This document shows positions 25,351 to 35,521 of a DNA stretch of 64,000 nucleotides, piece after piece. The notes under the pieces were generated by a model. That model made no database searches. It saw nothing but the letters and a program-made list of their open reading frames with translations, and was not told the DNA's origin. A program made the position numbers and the translations under genes. The DNA comes from Hyphomicrobium sp. (GTDB lineage Bacteria > Pseudomonadota > Alphaproteobacteria > Rhizobiales > Hyphomicrobiaceae), in NCBI GenBank assembly GCA_016716675.1, contig JADJVG010000001.1, positions 363,016 through 427,015 of the forward strand, in the 5' to 3' direction. Numbering within the stretch: position 1 is the stretch's first letter; each line of letters begins with the position of its first letter.

Positions 25351-27495
25351 TCAATTGACCTTGACTATGAATTCGATGCGCCGGTTACGTGCCCGTCCAT
25401 CTTCCGTATCGTTGTCGGCGATCGGTCGCGATGCGCCATAGCCGACCGTCGATAACCGGCTTGCCTCGACGCCAGCGCGCGTCAGGAAATCCGCAACCGC
25501 TTTCGCGCGCCGGTCGGACAGCCGCTGATTGCGTTCGTCTGTGCCTTCGGAATCCGTATGCCCTTCGATTTCGATGCGGAACGCCGGACACTCCTTGGCG
25601 ATCTCGGCAAGTTCGCGCAGCGTCAATGTGCTGTCAGGTGTCAAATCGGCTTTGGCGCGATCGAACTCTATAACGCCGCGAGCGGTCGCATCGCGCATCA
25701 TTTCCTGGCACACCGTCGCCGCCTGCTCTTGCGCCGACAGCACTTCGATTGCATCGCGGCCGGTGAAGCCTTCCGGCAGATTGCGCGGCACCGCACCGCG
25801 AACATCCTTTGCGATCGCCTCGCTCGACGCATAGCCCTTGACCAACAACTCCTTGCCGGTAACGGAGGCTTCCCCGCGCTGCAAGCGTGCGAGGTAATTC
25901 AAGCCGCCCAGCGCCACGCCCAGCCACGGCTCCGGCGGCGCTGCCACAATGCGCATCTTATCGGTGAAGCGCGCGCCCGGGAAAATCCGTTGAGCCGCCT
26001 CGATGAGCTTGCCGCGCGCCGCATCGTCAGGCACTTCGCCTTCCAGCGTCACGGCACCGCGATCGTCGTGGATGGCGCGCCATGTCAGATTGGTATTCAG
26101 ATCGCCGGTGAAGGCGATTTTGACGTCTGCCGTGCAGGTCTGCCCGACCGCCGTCTTGACCTCTTCCGGCACCTTCTGTGCGACGCCGTAGTCGGCCGTT
26201 GACCCTGTGACCGTCAGATGCGTATCGACCAGCACGCTTTTGCCGTCGCTCAATCGCGGCAGCGGCGCCAGTCCGGCGATGATGCATTGCTGCCAACCGC
26301 CGGGCGCGCCGGCGAGGATCGTCAATTTATCGACAACGCTGCGGCCCGGGAAACGCGCCTTGACGGCATCGATCAGTGCCGCACGCGCCGCTTCGCTCGG
26401 CACGTTGCCCGACACTTCGACGGCGCTGCCACTATGGGCAATTGCGATTGTGTACCCGGCGGCGGCGGTGACTTGCTTGGGATAGCCAATCTTCTCGATG
26501 AGTTTGTAATTCTGCGGCACATCCGATTTCAAAGCCTTGCGCACGGCTGCAGCCGTCGGCTCATCGGCGGCTTCGCCGACAAAGGTGAACTCGCGCCCCT
26601 TGATGTCGACGGTTCCTGATTTCAGTGCGCCGAGCTGTGTCAACGCTACGATGACGGCGCGGTCCCATCCTTGCGGAGCGCCGCCTGCCGTTTCGGCACG
26701 ATCACCAATCTCGCCCTTCGGGAACACGCGGCGCGCATGAGCGGCAATGCCTTTGCGGGCTTGCTCTGACGGCACGAAGCCGCCGAGCACAACTTGGCCA
26801 CCGCTCAACTTGGCGTTCCAGACATAGGGATCGATAATCGGCGGCGTGATATTCTCGGAAGCGAGTTTAACGCCGCCCGGCATCGACTTGGCGAGCGCTT
26901 GGCGCACGCCGCGATAGGCCTGCATGGTGCCGGCTTCGCCTGTGACTGACAGATCGAGCACGCTGAGTTCGGCGGTGCCCTTTTTCAGTTGCGCAATTTG
27001 CTTCAACGCGAACGTTGCGCCCGAAAGCCACGCGTCGCGATCCGGTGCGCCGCGCGCCAGTTTCATCTCATCGATAATCTCGGCTTTTGGAAAGTCATCC
27101 TGCGCCGCCGACACGACGGCGCGGCGCGCATCCTGGTTTGGAACAAACCCCGACAGCACCACGCGGCCATCGCCGCTCGCCGCCGCCGACCAGAAGAACT
27201 TTTCAACGAGCTCGAGCAATTCGGAACGATCGGTGACAACGCGAACGCCCCAGGCGTCGCGGACCATGGCAAGCGCGAGCGGCGTAGCCGTATCGTCGGC
27301 CGCTTTGCCGGTCAGTGCGCCGTCACGGCCTTGAAAAATCGGCGTGGCCCAATCGAGCCCGGCGCGCGACAGCGCTTCCTGCGTGCGACGGCCGAGATCG
27401 GCCTCGATGCCCACGTGTTCGACCTGGACCGCGATCCAGCTCAAAAACGCGATGGGAACGAGACCCAACAGCCACTTCGATGGATTGCATCGCAT
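25351..27495 (-). CDS. OmpA-family protein with four internal repeats
   Basis: 714 residues from ATG 27495 (GGGAG upstream; GTG 27501 also possible). An N-terminal membrane or signal segment (WLLGLVPIAFLSWIAV) is followed by four copies of a unit of about 80 residues, near residues 110-188, 233-309, 356-433 and 480-556. Each has V.L.G.VP...AR......A...FP......D......GAP..W.......L..L..G......L.V.G.A, which looks like BON-type alpha/beta repeats. The C-terminal OmpA domain (about 595-714) has VIEFDRAKADLTPDS, GHTDSEGTDERNQRLSDRRA and the terminal GRARNRRIEF, the peptidoglycan-binding signature. A role in anchoring the envelope to peptidoglycan is likely. It heads a three-gene operon. Confidence 0.9.
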   Translation of the reverse strand: MRCNPSKWLLGLVPIAFLSWIAVQVEHVGIEADLGRRTQEALSRAGLDWATPIFQGRDGALTGKAADDTATPLALAMVRDAWGVRVVTDRSELLELVEKFFWSAAASGDGRVVLSGFVPNQDARRAVVSAAQDDFPKAEIIDEMKLARGAPDRDAWLSGATFALKQIAQLKKGTAELSVLDLSVTGEAGTMQAYRGVRQALAKSMPGGVKLASENITPPIIDPYVWNAKLSGGQVVLGGFVPSEQARKGIAAHARRVFPKGEIGDRAETAGGAPQGWDRAVIVALTQLGALKSGTVDIKGREFTFVGEAADEPTAAAVRKALKSDVPQNYKLIEKIGYPKQVTAAAGYTIAIAHSGSAVEVSGNVPSEAARAALIDAVKARFPGRSVVDKLTILAGAPGGWQQCIIAGLAPLPRLSDGKSVLVDTHLTVTGSTADYGVAQKVPEEVKTAVGQTCTADVKIAFTGDLNTNLTWRAIHDDRGAVTLEGEVPDDAARGKLIEAAQRIFPGARFTDKMRIVAAPPEPWLGVALGGLNYLARLQRGEASVTGKELLVKGYASSEAIAKDVRGAVPRNLPEGFTGRDAIEVLSAQEQAATVCQEMMRDATARGVIEFDRAKADLTPDSTLTLRELAEIAKECPAFRIEIEGHTDSEGTDERNQRLSDRRAKAVADFLTRAGVEASRLSTVGYGASRPIADNDTEDGRARNRRIEFIVKVN

Positions 27496-27669
27496 ACGCA
27501 CGTCGCTCCCAAACGTCCACTCCGCGCCTGCGGGCCATGCCTCTTAGCGAGGCCGGCCCGAAAAAGCGCACGACTGCTTGGCTCTGACGGCGATGCTGAG
27601 TGCCGGCCCGCGAGAACCCCCTGGCGCCACTATAAACAAAGCCACCGGCCATTCCAAGCTGAGGCCAGA

Positions 27670-29301
27670 CTAGCCGATGTGGGCTAATCGGTTGACGAAT
27701 GAACGCTTTTTGGGGCCGGTTTTAGCTGACGGTGTGGCCGCCGTGCGCCGATCAGAGGGAATCGCCCGGCCAAACGTCCAGACCAGACACATGACGTAGA
27801 GGCGGGATGCCCGGGCATTCGGGAGAGAGGCCGTGAGGCGATCCGCCGGACCAGCGTCCGCTGGCAGCTGTGCCCCGCGCAAGGCTTCGCCGAAGAGCAC
27901 GAGACACGGGCCCGTGACACCGGCAGCCGCGATCGCGTCCGGCAGATCAGAGAGGGTGCTCGCGATCACGCGCTCGCTATCGCGGCTCACGTTAATCATC
28001 GCAAATGCCGGTGTCTGCGGTGACAGACCCTGCGCGGTCAGCCGGTCGCGCAGTTCTGCAAACGTCCGCATGGCCATGTAGACGGCCGTCGTCGCATTCG
28101 GATCGGCCAGCGCCTGCCAATCGAGATTAGCCGGCAACTTACCGTCGCGGGCGTGGCCGGTGACGAGTTGCAACCGCTTGGCGTGATCGCGGTGGGTCAG
28201 CGACACCTGCAACCGCGCAGCAGCAGCTTGTACGGCCGAGATACCGGGGATCACTTCGAACGCGATACCAGCCGCCTGCAATTCGGCGATCTCCTCGCCG
28301 CCACGTCCGAAGATCATCGGGTCGCCGGACTTAAGCCGCACAACGCGCTTGCCCTCTTTGCGAGCAGACACCATCAACGCATTGATTTCGGTTTTGTTTG
28401 CAGGCGGGTCCATAGCCGGTTTTGCCGACCAACATGCGGGCGGCTTCGCGCCGCGTGAATTCGAGCACCGGCGCGGTCACGAGATCGTCGTAGAGCACGA
28501 CGTCGGCGGAACGCAGGGCGCGGACCGCACGCAACGTCAGCAATTCCGGATCACCAGGCCCTGCACCGACGAGAGACACGAAGCCCGTCCGTCGTCACCA
28601 GCGGCCGTGAACGATCGACCTGGGCGATCAGATCTTCGAGATCCTCGTTTGTCGGCGCGCGGTTGGCTTCATGCATGGCGCGTTCGGTGAACGCTTCCCA
28701 GAACCGGCGGCGCGCGCCGTCAGCGCCAGTCTCGGACCTTCCCGACGCCAGGCTTTGGCCGCCTCAGCCCAACGCTTGAACCCTTGCGGCAGCAGCGCTT
28801 CCAACCGCGAGCGGATCGCTTGACCGAACACCGGGGCCGCACCGTCCGTCGAGATCGCAAGAACTAAAGGTGAGCGGTTGACGATGGCCAAACTGGAACG
28901 CACAGAACTCCGGGGCGATCAGCGGCGTTGACCGGAACGCCCGCCGCGCGCGCTCCGCCCGCCCGAAGGCGTTGGCTTCGTCATCCTGGCTGATGGCTCC
29001 GATGGCAATGGCGGCGCCGATCAGGTCGGCCGGCTGCCATGCGCGTTCATGGAGTGTGATCGAGCCGGCCGGCGGATGGCTTGCCAGATGTTTGAATTCA
29101 TCATCGAATTCAGGTGCATAGATTTCGAGATGAGCTGCCGGCCGCGGCCAGCAATTCGGCCTTCCATAGAGCCGGCTCGGTGCCGCCCGCCAGTATCGCC
29201 CGCTTGCCTTGCAGCTTGAAAAACACCGGCAGCGTCGCAAGCGGGTTCATGCGGCTTGGACGCGTCGCCTCAGGGCTGCGGGACTCCGGTTTGTCAGACA
29301 T
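27670..29301 (-). CDS. cysG: Siroheme synthase (uroporphyrinogen methyltransferase fused to Met8-like part), several frameshifts
   Basis: The N-terminal half (29301 to about 28600) is the precorrin-2 dehydrogenase/ferrochelatase part: LPVFFKLQGKRAILAGG, then APEFDDEFKHLASHPP in a second frame and NRSPLVLAISTDGAAPVFGQAIRSRLE in a third. The C-terminal half is the SAM uroporphyrinogen-III methyltransferase: SLVGAGPGDPELLTLRAVRAL, YDDLV, KTGYG, a frameshift at about 28400, then RLKSGDPMIFGRGGEE and EVIPGISAVQAAAARL. All catalytic stretches are readable, but at least four indels break the frame. The start is uncertain, with MSDKPES at 29301 and MNPLATLP about 50 bases later as candidates. Either heavy sequencing error or a pseudogene. 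Confidence 0.8.
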
Positions 29302-29778
29302 CGATATCGCCAACTTTCATGCTCACATCATTGCAGGCGCAAAGCTGCTCCGACATGCGGCTAATCACAAATTTTAGCAATCCAAACAACGCCCGGGAAC
29401 ACCGGGCCCGGCTACGCGATGTGCGCCTCGCGGCGGGCTAGCCGTCGCCGTGAGGTTGCGCCCCTTCGACAAGATACGCCTCCAAACCAAATACTTAGGG
29501 TGTGGTCTATAGAGCACACCCTAAGCCCATGTTTTCCTCTAAAGTCCTGGCACAGCGTACTGCGTGTCAACGATGTGTCACTCAAATCTTGTTTTTTCGG
29601 TCACAGCCTGTTCGTATCTCGCCCGGTCCACCAAACAACATCTATCGGCGCTTTCACAGATCGGTAAAGGTCAGGCTGGGGAAAAGCGCTTCGATTTTTT
29701 TAAGATCGGCCGCGTGGTCATTATTTAGAAGTTTTGGGGCGCTGATGATTTCGGCGTGCCGGGTGGGGGGATCCGTCC
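29302..29778. other. Intergenic region cysG / outer-membrane protein
   Basis: About 480 bases, more AT-rich than the genes. It holds a perfect inverted repeat at 29494-29525 (listed separately) and a GGGGGG ribosome binding site before the next gene. No gene is supported. Confidence 0.4.
29494..29525. repeat. Perfect 11-base inverted repeat
   Basis: CTTAGGGTGTG (29494-29504), loop GTCTATAGAG, CACACCCTAAG (29515-29525). There is no T-run after it. It lies between the divergent cysG and outer-membrane protein genes, which fits an operator for a dimeric regulator or a structured leader better than a terminator. Confidence 0.55.
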
Positions 29779-30507
29779 ATGAAATATTTGCATACACTCG
29801 CAGCCGCAACCGTGGTCTTGCTGAGTGCGTCGACAGCGGTTTTTGCTGGTGGTGATCTCAAAGGTGATCCCGTCGAAGACCGTTGCAGCGGCGGCCGCTG
29901 GGAAGGTCCGTACATTGGCGCTCAGGTCGGTTGGGTATCAGCAGACGCTGACCAGTCGAATATCGGCGTCAGCCTGAGCAGTGAAGACGACGCTTTCTCG
30001 GCTGGTGTTCTTGGCGGATACAATCGTCAGTGCGGTCGCGTCGTGTTCGGCATCAGATCTGACATCAACTGGACTGATGTAGGATCGTCGGCAACAATCG
30101 CCGGCCAGACCTTCACATCGTCCTACGACTATTACGGCACCTTGCGCGGACGCCTCGGCATCACGCACGAAGATATGCTGTTCTACGTGACGGGCGGTCT
30201 TGCATACGCTGATGTCGATCATGCTCTCTCGGCTCCGGCGTTCGGCGTCAACCAGAGCGATAGCGATATGAAGTTCGGCTACGTCGTCGGCGGCGGCATC
30301 GAATTCATGCGCGATGATCGCTGGACGCTGCGTGCGGAAGCCCTCTACGTCGATCTGGGCGATAGCTCGGAAAGCTATGTCGGCACGACAGCATGCGGTG
30401 CGATCTGCCGCGCCAATGTGGAGTGGGATGATGATTTCTTTGTCGGCCGCATCGGCCTGACGATGAAGCTGCATCGCGAAGAGCCGGTTCACGAGCCGCT
30501 GAAGTAA
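29779..30507 (+). CDS. Outer-membrane beta-barrel protein (Omp25/31-like)
   Basis: 242 residues. Signal peptide with core LAAATVVLLSASTAVFA. The mature part shows the eight-strand porin-like pattern: WEGPYIGAQVGWVSADAD, AFSAGVLGGYNRQCG, YYGTLRGRLGITHEDMLFYVTGGLAYADVD, FGYVVGGGIEF and ALYVDLGD. Alternating hydrophobic residues and terminal FFVGRIGLTMKL fit a barrel. Family members are abundant surface antigens in Hyphomicrobiales. A clear terminator follows at 30544. Confidence 0.87.
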   Translation: MKYLHTLAAATVVLLSASTAVFAGGDLKGDPVEDRCSGGRWEGPYIGAQVGWVSADADQSNIGVSLSSEDDAFSAGVLGGYNRQCGRVVFGIRSDINWTDVGSSATIAGQTFTSSYDYYGTLRGRLGITHEDMLFYVTGGLAYADVDHALSAPAFGVNQSDSDMKFGYVVGGGIEFMRDDRWTLRAEALYVDLGDSSESYVGTTACGAICRANVEWDDDFFVGRIGLTMKLHREEPVHEPLK

Positions 30508-30543
30508 GACCTCAGCGCGAGACCAAACGATCAGGAATTATCT

Positions 30544-30570
30544 AAGGGCATCCGTTGGATGCCCTTTTTT
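30544..30570 (+). terminator. Rho-independent terminator
   Basis: GGGCATCC, loop GTT, GGATGCCC followed by TTTTTT. The stem extends by A-T pairs at its base. It lies 37 bases after the outer-membrane protein stop. Confidence 0.9.
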
Positions 30571-31221
30571 ATTAACGTCAAACGCGAACGTATGCCGAGA
30601 TCGCCTTGCTTCACGTCCGCTAAAAGCTAATCAGTCGTTTACAACTGTCAATTTTATGCTACCTTTTGCCTCAGAATGAGATGAATACCGATCCATTCAG
30701 CTTTTCAGGCAGCTCCTAAAGGGTCCCAGTTCTATTCCCTATTGATCCGTTAACGATTAGCACTTTGCGGCGTTTGCGCCAGGACTATGTTTAACGGTCG
30801 TGCCTTACCCGCGTTTGTATTTGCGTTGTGTGGGAGTAGCATTTCATGGCGAAAATCTCGCCTCGTGTTGGCAAAGTCGCCGGCAACGGTTTCCGTGGCG
30901 GCCCCTTTGAGGGTGCTCATCAATTCATAATCGCAGGCCGTCCAGCAACGCTTCAACCGAGCGCCGACGGGCATGCGCGTGCTGATCCAAGGTCTGTCGT
31001 AAAGGACGTTGATTGCGATTTCGGGACGGTTACCACCAACAGCCCTGCTGGCTGTCGCGGCGGCAACGCCCGCACGCACGGCGGCACGACCGCCAAATCC
31101 CACTGGCAAAGCGACCAGACTGCTCCGGCATAGAATTCGCATTGCCCCCGACAGCGGCAGCCGTTCCTGCCGCCATCACTTTTCATCGAAAAGCATTTTC
31201 TACCAGGAATTGGAGACGAGC
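30571..31221. other. Intergenic region before the type I secretion genes
   Basis: About 650 bases. A 95-codon ORF at 30846-31133 has a plausible ribosome binding site, but its composition is unlike a normal protein and it matches nothing I know. The opposite-strand frame is no better. The stretch may be decayed coding sequence. Confidence 0.35.
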
Positions 31222-32960
31222 GTGCCAGTCTCAACCTCTGTCGGGTCCGACGCTGAACGTGCACTAATTCAGTCAAACGCTGGTTTATCGCCATCGGACT
31301 GTTCTCTGCATTAATCAACATTCTCATGCTGACTGGGGCGCTCTATATGCTCCAGATCTACGATCGCGTTCTGTCGAGCCGTAGCATTCCGACACTCGTG
31401 GCACTCTCTCTTCTGGCGTTGCTGGCGTACGCCGTGCAGGGATATCAGGAATCCGTCCGCTCGCGGATGCTCGTCAATATCAGCGCCGCCTACGAGTTGC
31501 GCTGGCGCCCGCCGTTTTCAATGCCGTCAGCGCGCTCTCATTAAGTGGCTTCGACAGCGCGCAAGCCATTCAGCCGACGCGCGACGTTGAACGGGTCCGC
31601 GGATTTCTCTCGGGCCTCGGTCCAACCGCGATCCTCGACATGCCATTCATGCCGGTCTTCCTCGCCGCGTGTTTCATTTTGCATCCCTGGCTCGGATGGC
31701 TGGCAGTGGGCGGCAGTATTCTGATCGTCTTATTGACGGTCGTTGCGGAATACATCACGCGCTCAGAGACCAAAACAGCGATGACACTGTCCCACGAACG
31801 GACTTAGTGATGCTGGAAGCTAGCAGAGCGCAATTCCGGCCATCATTGCGATGGGCTTCAGAGGTGCGATGCGCAATCGCTGGCTTGCCGCCAACGCCGC
31901 AGCCCTCGCTCCGGCGCAAAATCTGGCAGCCGCACGGCAGCCTTGGGCGCCTTCGCCAAGACCTTCCGCTTTATCCTCCAGGCGCGGTGTTGGGGCTTGG
32001 TGCCTACCACCTGCGACGAAGCAAGGAGGTTTCACCGGTGCGATCATCGCCGCCTCCCATCATGATGTCGCGAGCGCTGGCTCAATCAGAAATCGCAATT
32101 GGCCATTGGCGCAACTTCTCCGCCGCATGCGAAAGCCATGCGCGCCTCAAAAAGATGCTCGCGGTCGGCGACCTCGGGCGCGGCAAGACATCGTTGCCGG
32201 CGCCCCGCAAAACCGTGATTGTCGAAAATCTGATCGTCATTCCCCCTGGCGCCGACAAACCGATCGTCAAGGGCGTCTCGTTCGAGCTGCCGGCTGGCTC
32301 GGCTCTGGCCGTTTTGGACCGAGCGCCGCCGGAAAATCGACCATGTCGCGGGCGCTCGTCAGCGTCTGGCCGTCGGCGAGCGGTGCGGTGCGTCTCGATG
32401 GAGCACCGATCAATCACTACCCCGAAGACGAGATCGGCAGGCACATTGGGTATTTGCCGCAGGACGTCGAACTGCTCGATGGGACCGTCGGCGAGAATAT
32501 CGCGCGCTTCGATCCGGACGCCAAACCTAAGGATATCGTGAATGCCGCTCTCAAAGCCGGCGCGCATGAGCTGATCCTACGCCTGTCGAAGGGCTACGAT
32601 ACGCGGATCGGTGAATCCGGAACGCGGCTTTCTGGCGGACAACGCCAACGTATCGCCTTGGCACGCGCGCTCTACAAAGACCCGTTCCTTGTAGTTCTTG
32701 ACGAACCAAACTCAAACCTCGACGGGAGCGGCGATGAAGCCCTCAATGAGGCCATTCTGTCGGTACGCAAACGCGGCGGAGTCGTGATCGTCATTTCGCA
32801 TCGCACGGCAACGTTGGCATCCGTCAACTACATTGCAATCATGAATGACGGCCACTTCGAGCAGTTCGGGCCGAAAGACCAAATGGTGCCCAAGATGGTC
32901 GGCGGCCACCCCCACCGCAAAGGCAAAGGCGAAGCCGCCGCTCGTCGCTGCACGCGGCTA
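31222..32960 (+). pseudogene. Type I secretion ABC permease/ATPase (PrtD-like), multiply frameshifted
   Basis: GTG 31222 with GGAG upstream. The membrane part reads LINILMLTGALYMLQIYDRVLSSRSIPTLVAL, then FLSGLGPTAILDMPFMPVFLAACF in another frame and MSRALAQSEIAIGHWRNFSAA in a third. The ATPase part has GPSAAGKST (Walker A), YLPQDVELLDGTVGENIARF (Q-loop), LSGGQRQRIALARALY (signature) and FLVVLDEPNSNLD (Walker B), so the ATPase itself is readable. At least four indels and an apparent stop loss break the gene. The total length fits an intact PrtD (about 570-580 residues), so sequencing error is possible, but a decaying pseudogene cannot be excluded. The product would pair with the HlyD-like protein to export proteins to the outside. 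Confidence 0.8.
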
Positions 32961-32991
32961 GCACTCTGCCATTCCATTGAAGGCCTTTGTC

Positions 32992-33949
32992 ATGACCCCT
33001 ATCGATCACACTCAGATCCTGCGCAAACTGACCCGCGAAGGCCTCGCTATCGTCTTGATCTTTGGCGTCGGCACAGCGGTGTGGGCAACGCAAACCCAAA
33101 TTTCCGGTGCTGTCGTTGCCCCTGGACAGCTCGTCTTGCATAACAACGATCGCAAAGTGCAGCACCCGACAGGAGGCGTTGTCGGCGAATTGAATGTCCC
33201 GGGATGGAGACATCGTCAAAGCCGGTCAAATCCTGATCAAGCTCGACGAGACGATCATTCGCGCAACCCTGCAAGGCATCACAAAGAAGATCGACGAGCT
33301 CGAAGCGAGAGCCGCGCGGCTGAATGCCGAACGCAATGGCTACAGCGTATTGGCTTTCCCAGGAAACACAAATGCAGTCTTCGAGCCTTGATGACGAATT
33401 GCGCGCCGACACCACTAAGGAGCTGCGCGAAGCCCAGGCGGAATTGGCCCAGCAGCAGGAAAAGAAATCCGCAGCACTCGATCAACTGCAGCGCGTTGAT
33501 ATTCGCGCGCCGATCTCCGGCCGGGTCAATGAACTGAGAGTGCATGCCGTTGGTGCGGTGGTGACCACCGCTGAACCGATCATGCAGATCGTTCCCTCGG
33601 AAGAGCAACTGGAGCTTGAAGTTCGTGTTCAACCGCACGACATTGACCTGCTGCACGTCGGACAAGTTGCATCGGTTCGGCTGAATGCATTCAATCGCCG
33701 GACGACGCCGCAAATCGACGCCGAGGTGACACGCATCGCCGCCAACGTCATGAAGGACGATCAAACCAGCGCCTTGTACTACTGGCGCGGCTTCTCTCGG
33801 CGACCATTCGCTGGCCGAAATCAAGGATCTCAAACTTCAGGCCGGCATGCAGGCCGAGGCGTTGATCAAGACGGTCGATCGCACACCCTCTGGAATATCT
33901 GATCAAGCCCCTGGATGACCAGATGGGCCGAGCAATGCGCGAACGCTGA
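32992..33949 (+). pseudogene. HlyD/PrtE-like membrane fusion protein, frameshifted and internally deleted
   Basis: ATG 32992. The N-terminus has one membrane helix (GLAIVLIFGVGTAVWA) and the biotinyl-lipoyl start ISGAVVAPGQLVLHNN...VQHPTGGVVGEL. A frameshift near 33195 leads to GDIVKAGQILIKLDET and KIDELEARAARLNAERNG. Then the text jumps from VLAFPGNTNAVFEP to LDDELRADTTKELREAQAELA, so most of the coiled-coil hairpin, roughly 100 residues, is missing relative to the usual family length of about 430. The rest has VDIRAPISGRVNELRVHAVGAVVTTAEP and ends ...DDQMGRAMRER after another shift. The internal gap is too large for a simple base-call error. Confidence 0.75.
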
Positions 33950-33972
33950 GAATATATTTATCAGCATCGCCA

Positions 33973-34504
33973 TTACTGGCCTGTCGCGCGCACCTGTTGC
34001 CCGTCCAGCGCCGGGGCGCGTGATCTGATCACTGGTTGCAACGATGATCTGAAGATCGAGCGCGGTCGTTGCCCGCGTCACATACTCTTGGTCCACGGCG
34101 GATAGACGCTCGGGGTCCGACATATCAATATCATGCACCTGGGCAAGGCCGGTGACGCCGGGGCGAACGCGAAACACGCCGCGCCGGCTGCGCGCGGCAA
34201 TCAGCTCGCTCTGCATCGGCAGGCAGGGCCTTGGCCCCACGAGACTCGTCTGGCCCAGCAAAACATTGATGAGTTGCGGCAATTCATCGATCTTCGTACG
34301 GCGCAGAAACAGGCCGGTCCGCGTGGTGGCGGAGGCTGGCATGGTGTGGGTTGCGTCTGTCTTCACGCCGGTATGCATCGAGCGGATTTTGTAGAGAACG
34401 AACGGTTTCTGGTTGCGGCCAAGGCGGACCTGCTTGAACAGCGCGGCGCCCGGCGTTTCAAGGCGCACGGCCAGCAGGGCCACAAGGATCACCGGCCAGA
34501 ACAC
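33973..34504 (-). CDS. Polyprenyl-phosphate sugar transferase, N-terminus lost at a junction
   Basis: Initiates glycan synthesis by moving a sugar phosphate onto undecaprenyl phosphate at the inner membrane. The family core is present: FWPVILVALLAVRLETPGAALF, KIRSMHTGVK, RRTKIDELPQLINVLLGQTSLVGPRP and GVFRVRPGVTGLAQV. The N-terminal (K/R)RxxD and half the membrane helix are missing. Upstream in this frame one reads a stop, then TGSVIGLI, and the other frame carries the C-terminus of the next glycosyltransferase. Two genes have apparently been joined by a deletion. The 3' end converges with the HlyD gene; the natural stop is probably TAA at 33973 after one more indel. Confidence 0.8.
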
Positions 34505-34526
34505 GATTAAGCCGATGACGCTGCCG

Positions 34527-35521
34527 GTTCAGCAGGCCTTCAACACCATCGCGAACCACCTCGCGGCAGCCGACCACATCGGTCGCAACGATCGGCCTGC
34601 CACACGCCGCCGCTTCGATCAGGCTCCGCGGCACACCTTCACGATAGGAGGTGAGCAGCATTGCAATGTGGTGTTCACGCCAAACCCGCGGAATATCGTT
34701 CGACGCTCCATGCCACGTGATGCCGGGCTCCCTGTTCAATGCCTTCAATTCATCGAGCGATAGTGATCCGAGGTTGGAGGTATCGACTGCGCCAAACAGA
34801 TGCAGTTCGATAGCGGCCCCGCGTTCCCGCGCGCGGCGAACCGCGGCGATACTCTCAACAATGCCCTTGGCCCGCGTCATGCGCGCAACGACGGCGACTT
34901 TGACCGGCTGCGCTGAAGGCTCCGAACTCGGGAAGAAAACGTCCGGATCGACGCCCGCTCCGGGAACAATCGCCACGTCCTCCGCCTCGACCTGTAGGCC
35001 AAGATCCTGAGGATCGTCGCGATTTTCAAAGACGAAGACCGTGCCCGGCCGCCGTAGCACGGTTGCGACGACAAGCTTTATGGCGCGGCGCGCGCTGCGT
35101 TGCTGCCAACCATCGGTGATCCACAGAGTTCCAAGCCCCGTCGGCGCCAGTATCACCTTACGCACACCGGCCAAACGGGCAGCCAGACCGCCAACCACAA
35201 CCATGCGCAGCGCAATGCAGTGAACGAGCGTTGGGCGTTCGCGGCGCAGAGATCTTGCGCAACTGAACCAGTGAGCCGGAAACAGGTCGAATGGATTGAA
35301 ACTGCTGCGCTCGGCATTCCAGCCCCGATCACGCGGGCGCCTTCGGCTTCAAGCAGCGGTGCATGGTCACGCACGCGCGCAATCACCACCGATTCAAGTC
35401 CCAGTTCCCGCGCCTGCCTTAACAGCGGCAAGAAATGCGACGCAACGAACCAATCCTCGGTCGCCAAGTAGACGATTTTCTGTTTCGCCTGCTGAGGTTT
35501 GCGATCCTGCACCGAGGTCAT
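34527..35521 (-). CDS. Glycosyltransferase family 4, one frameshift, C-terminus truncated
   Basis: Starts at ATG 35521 (MTSVQDRKPQQ) and reads KIVYLATEDWFVASHFLPLLRQARELGLESVVIARVRDH. After an indel near 35325 it continues as SLRRERPTLVHCIALRMVVVGGLAARLAGV, APTGLGTLW, VAVVARMTRAKGIVESIAAVRRAR, and the GT-B donor site HIAMLLTSYREGVPRSLIEAAACGRPIVATDVVGCREVV. The protein runs into the sugar transferase at VRDGVEGLL, so its last 40-60 residues are missing. It is fused in frame to the preceding epimerase, which lacks its own stop. Probable role: early step in a surface polysaccharide. Confidence 0.8.

Noticed and set aside
30846..31133. A 95-codon ORF upstream of the secretion ABC gene
   Set aside because: No domain, unusual composition and no neighbour relation; kept only as intergenic.
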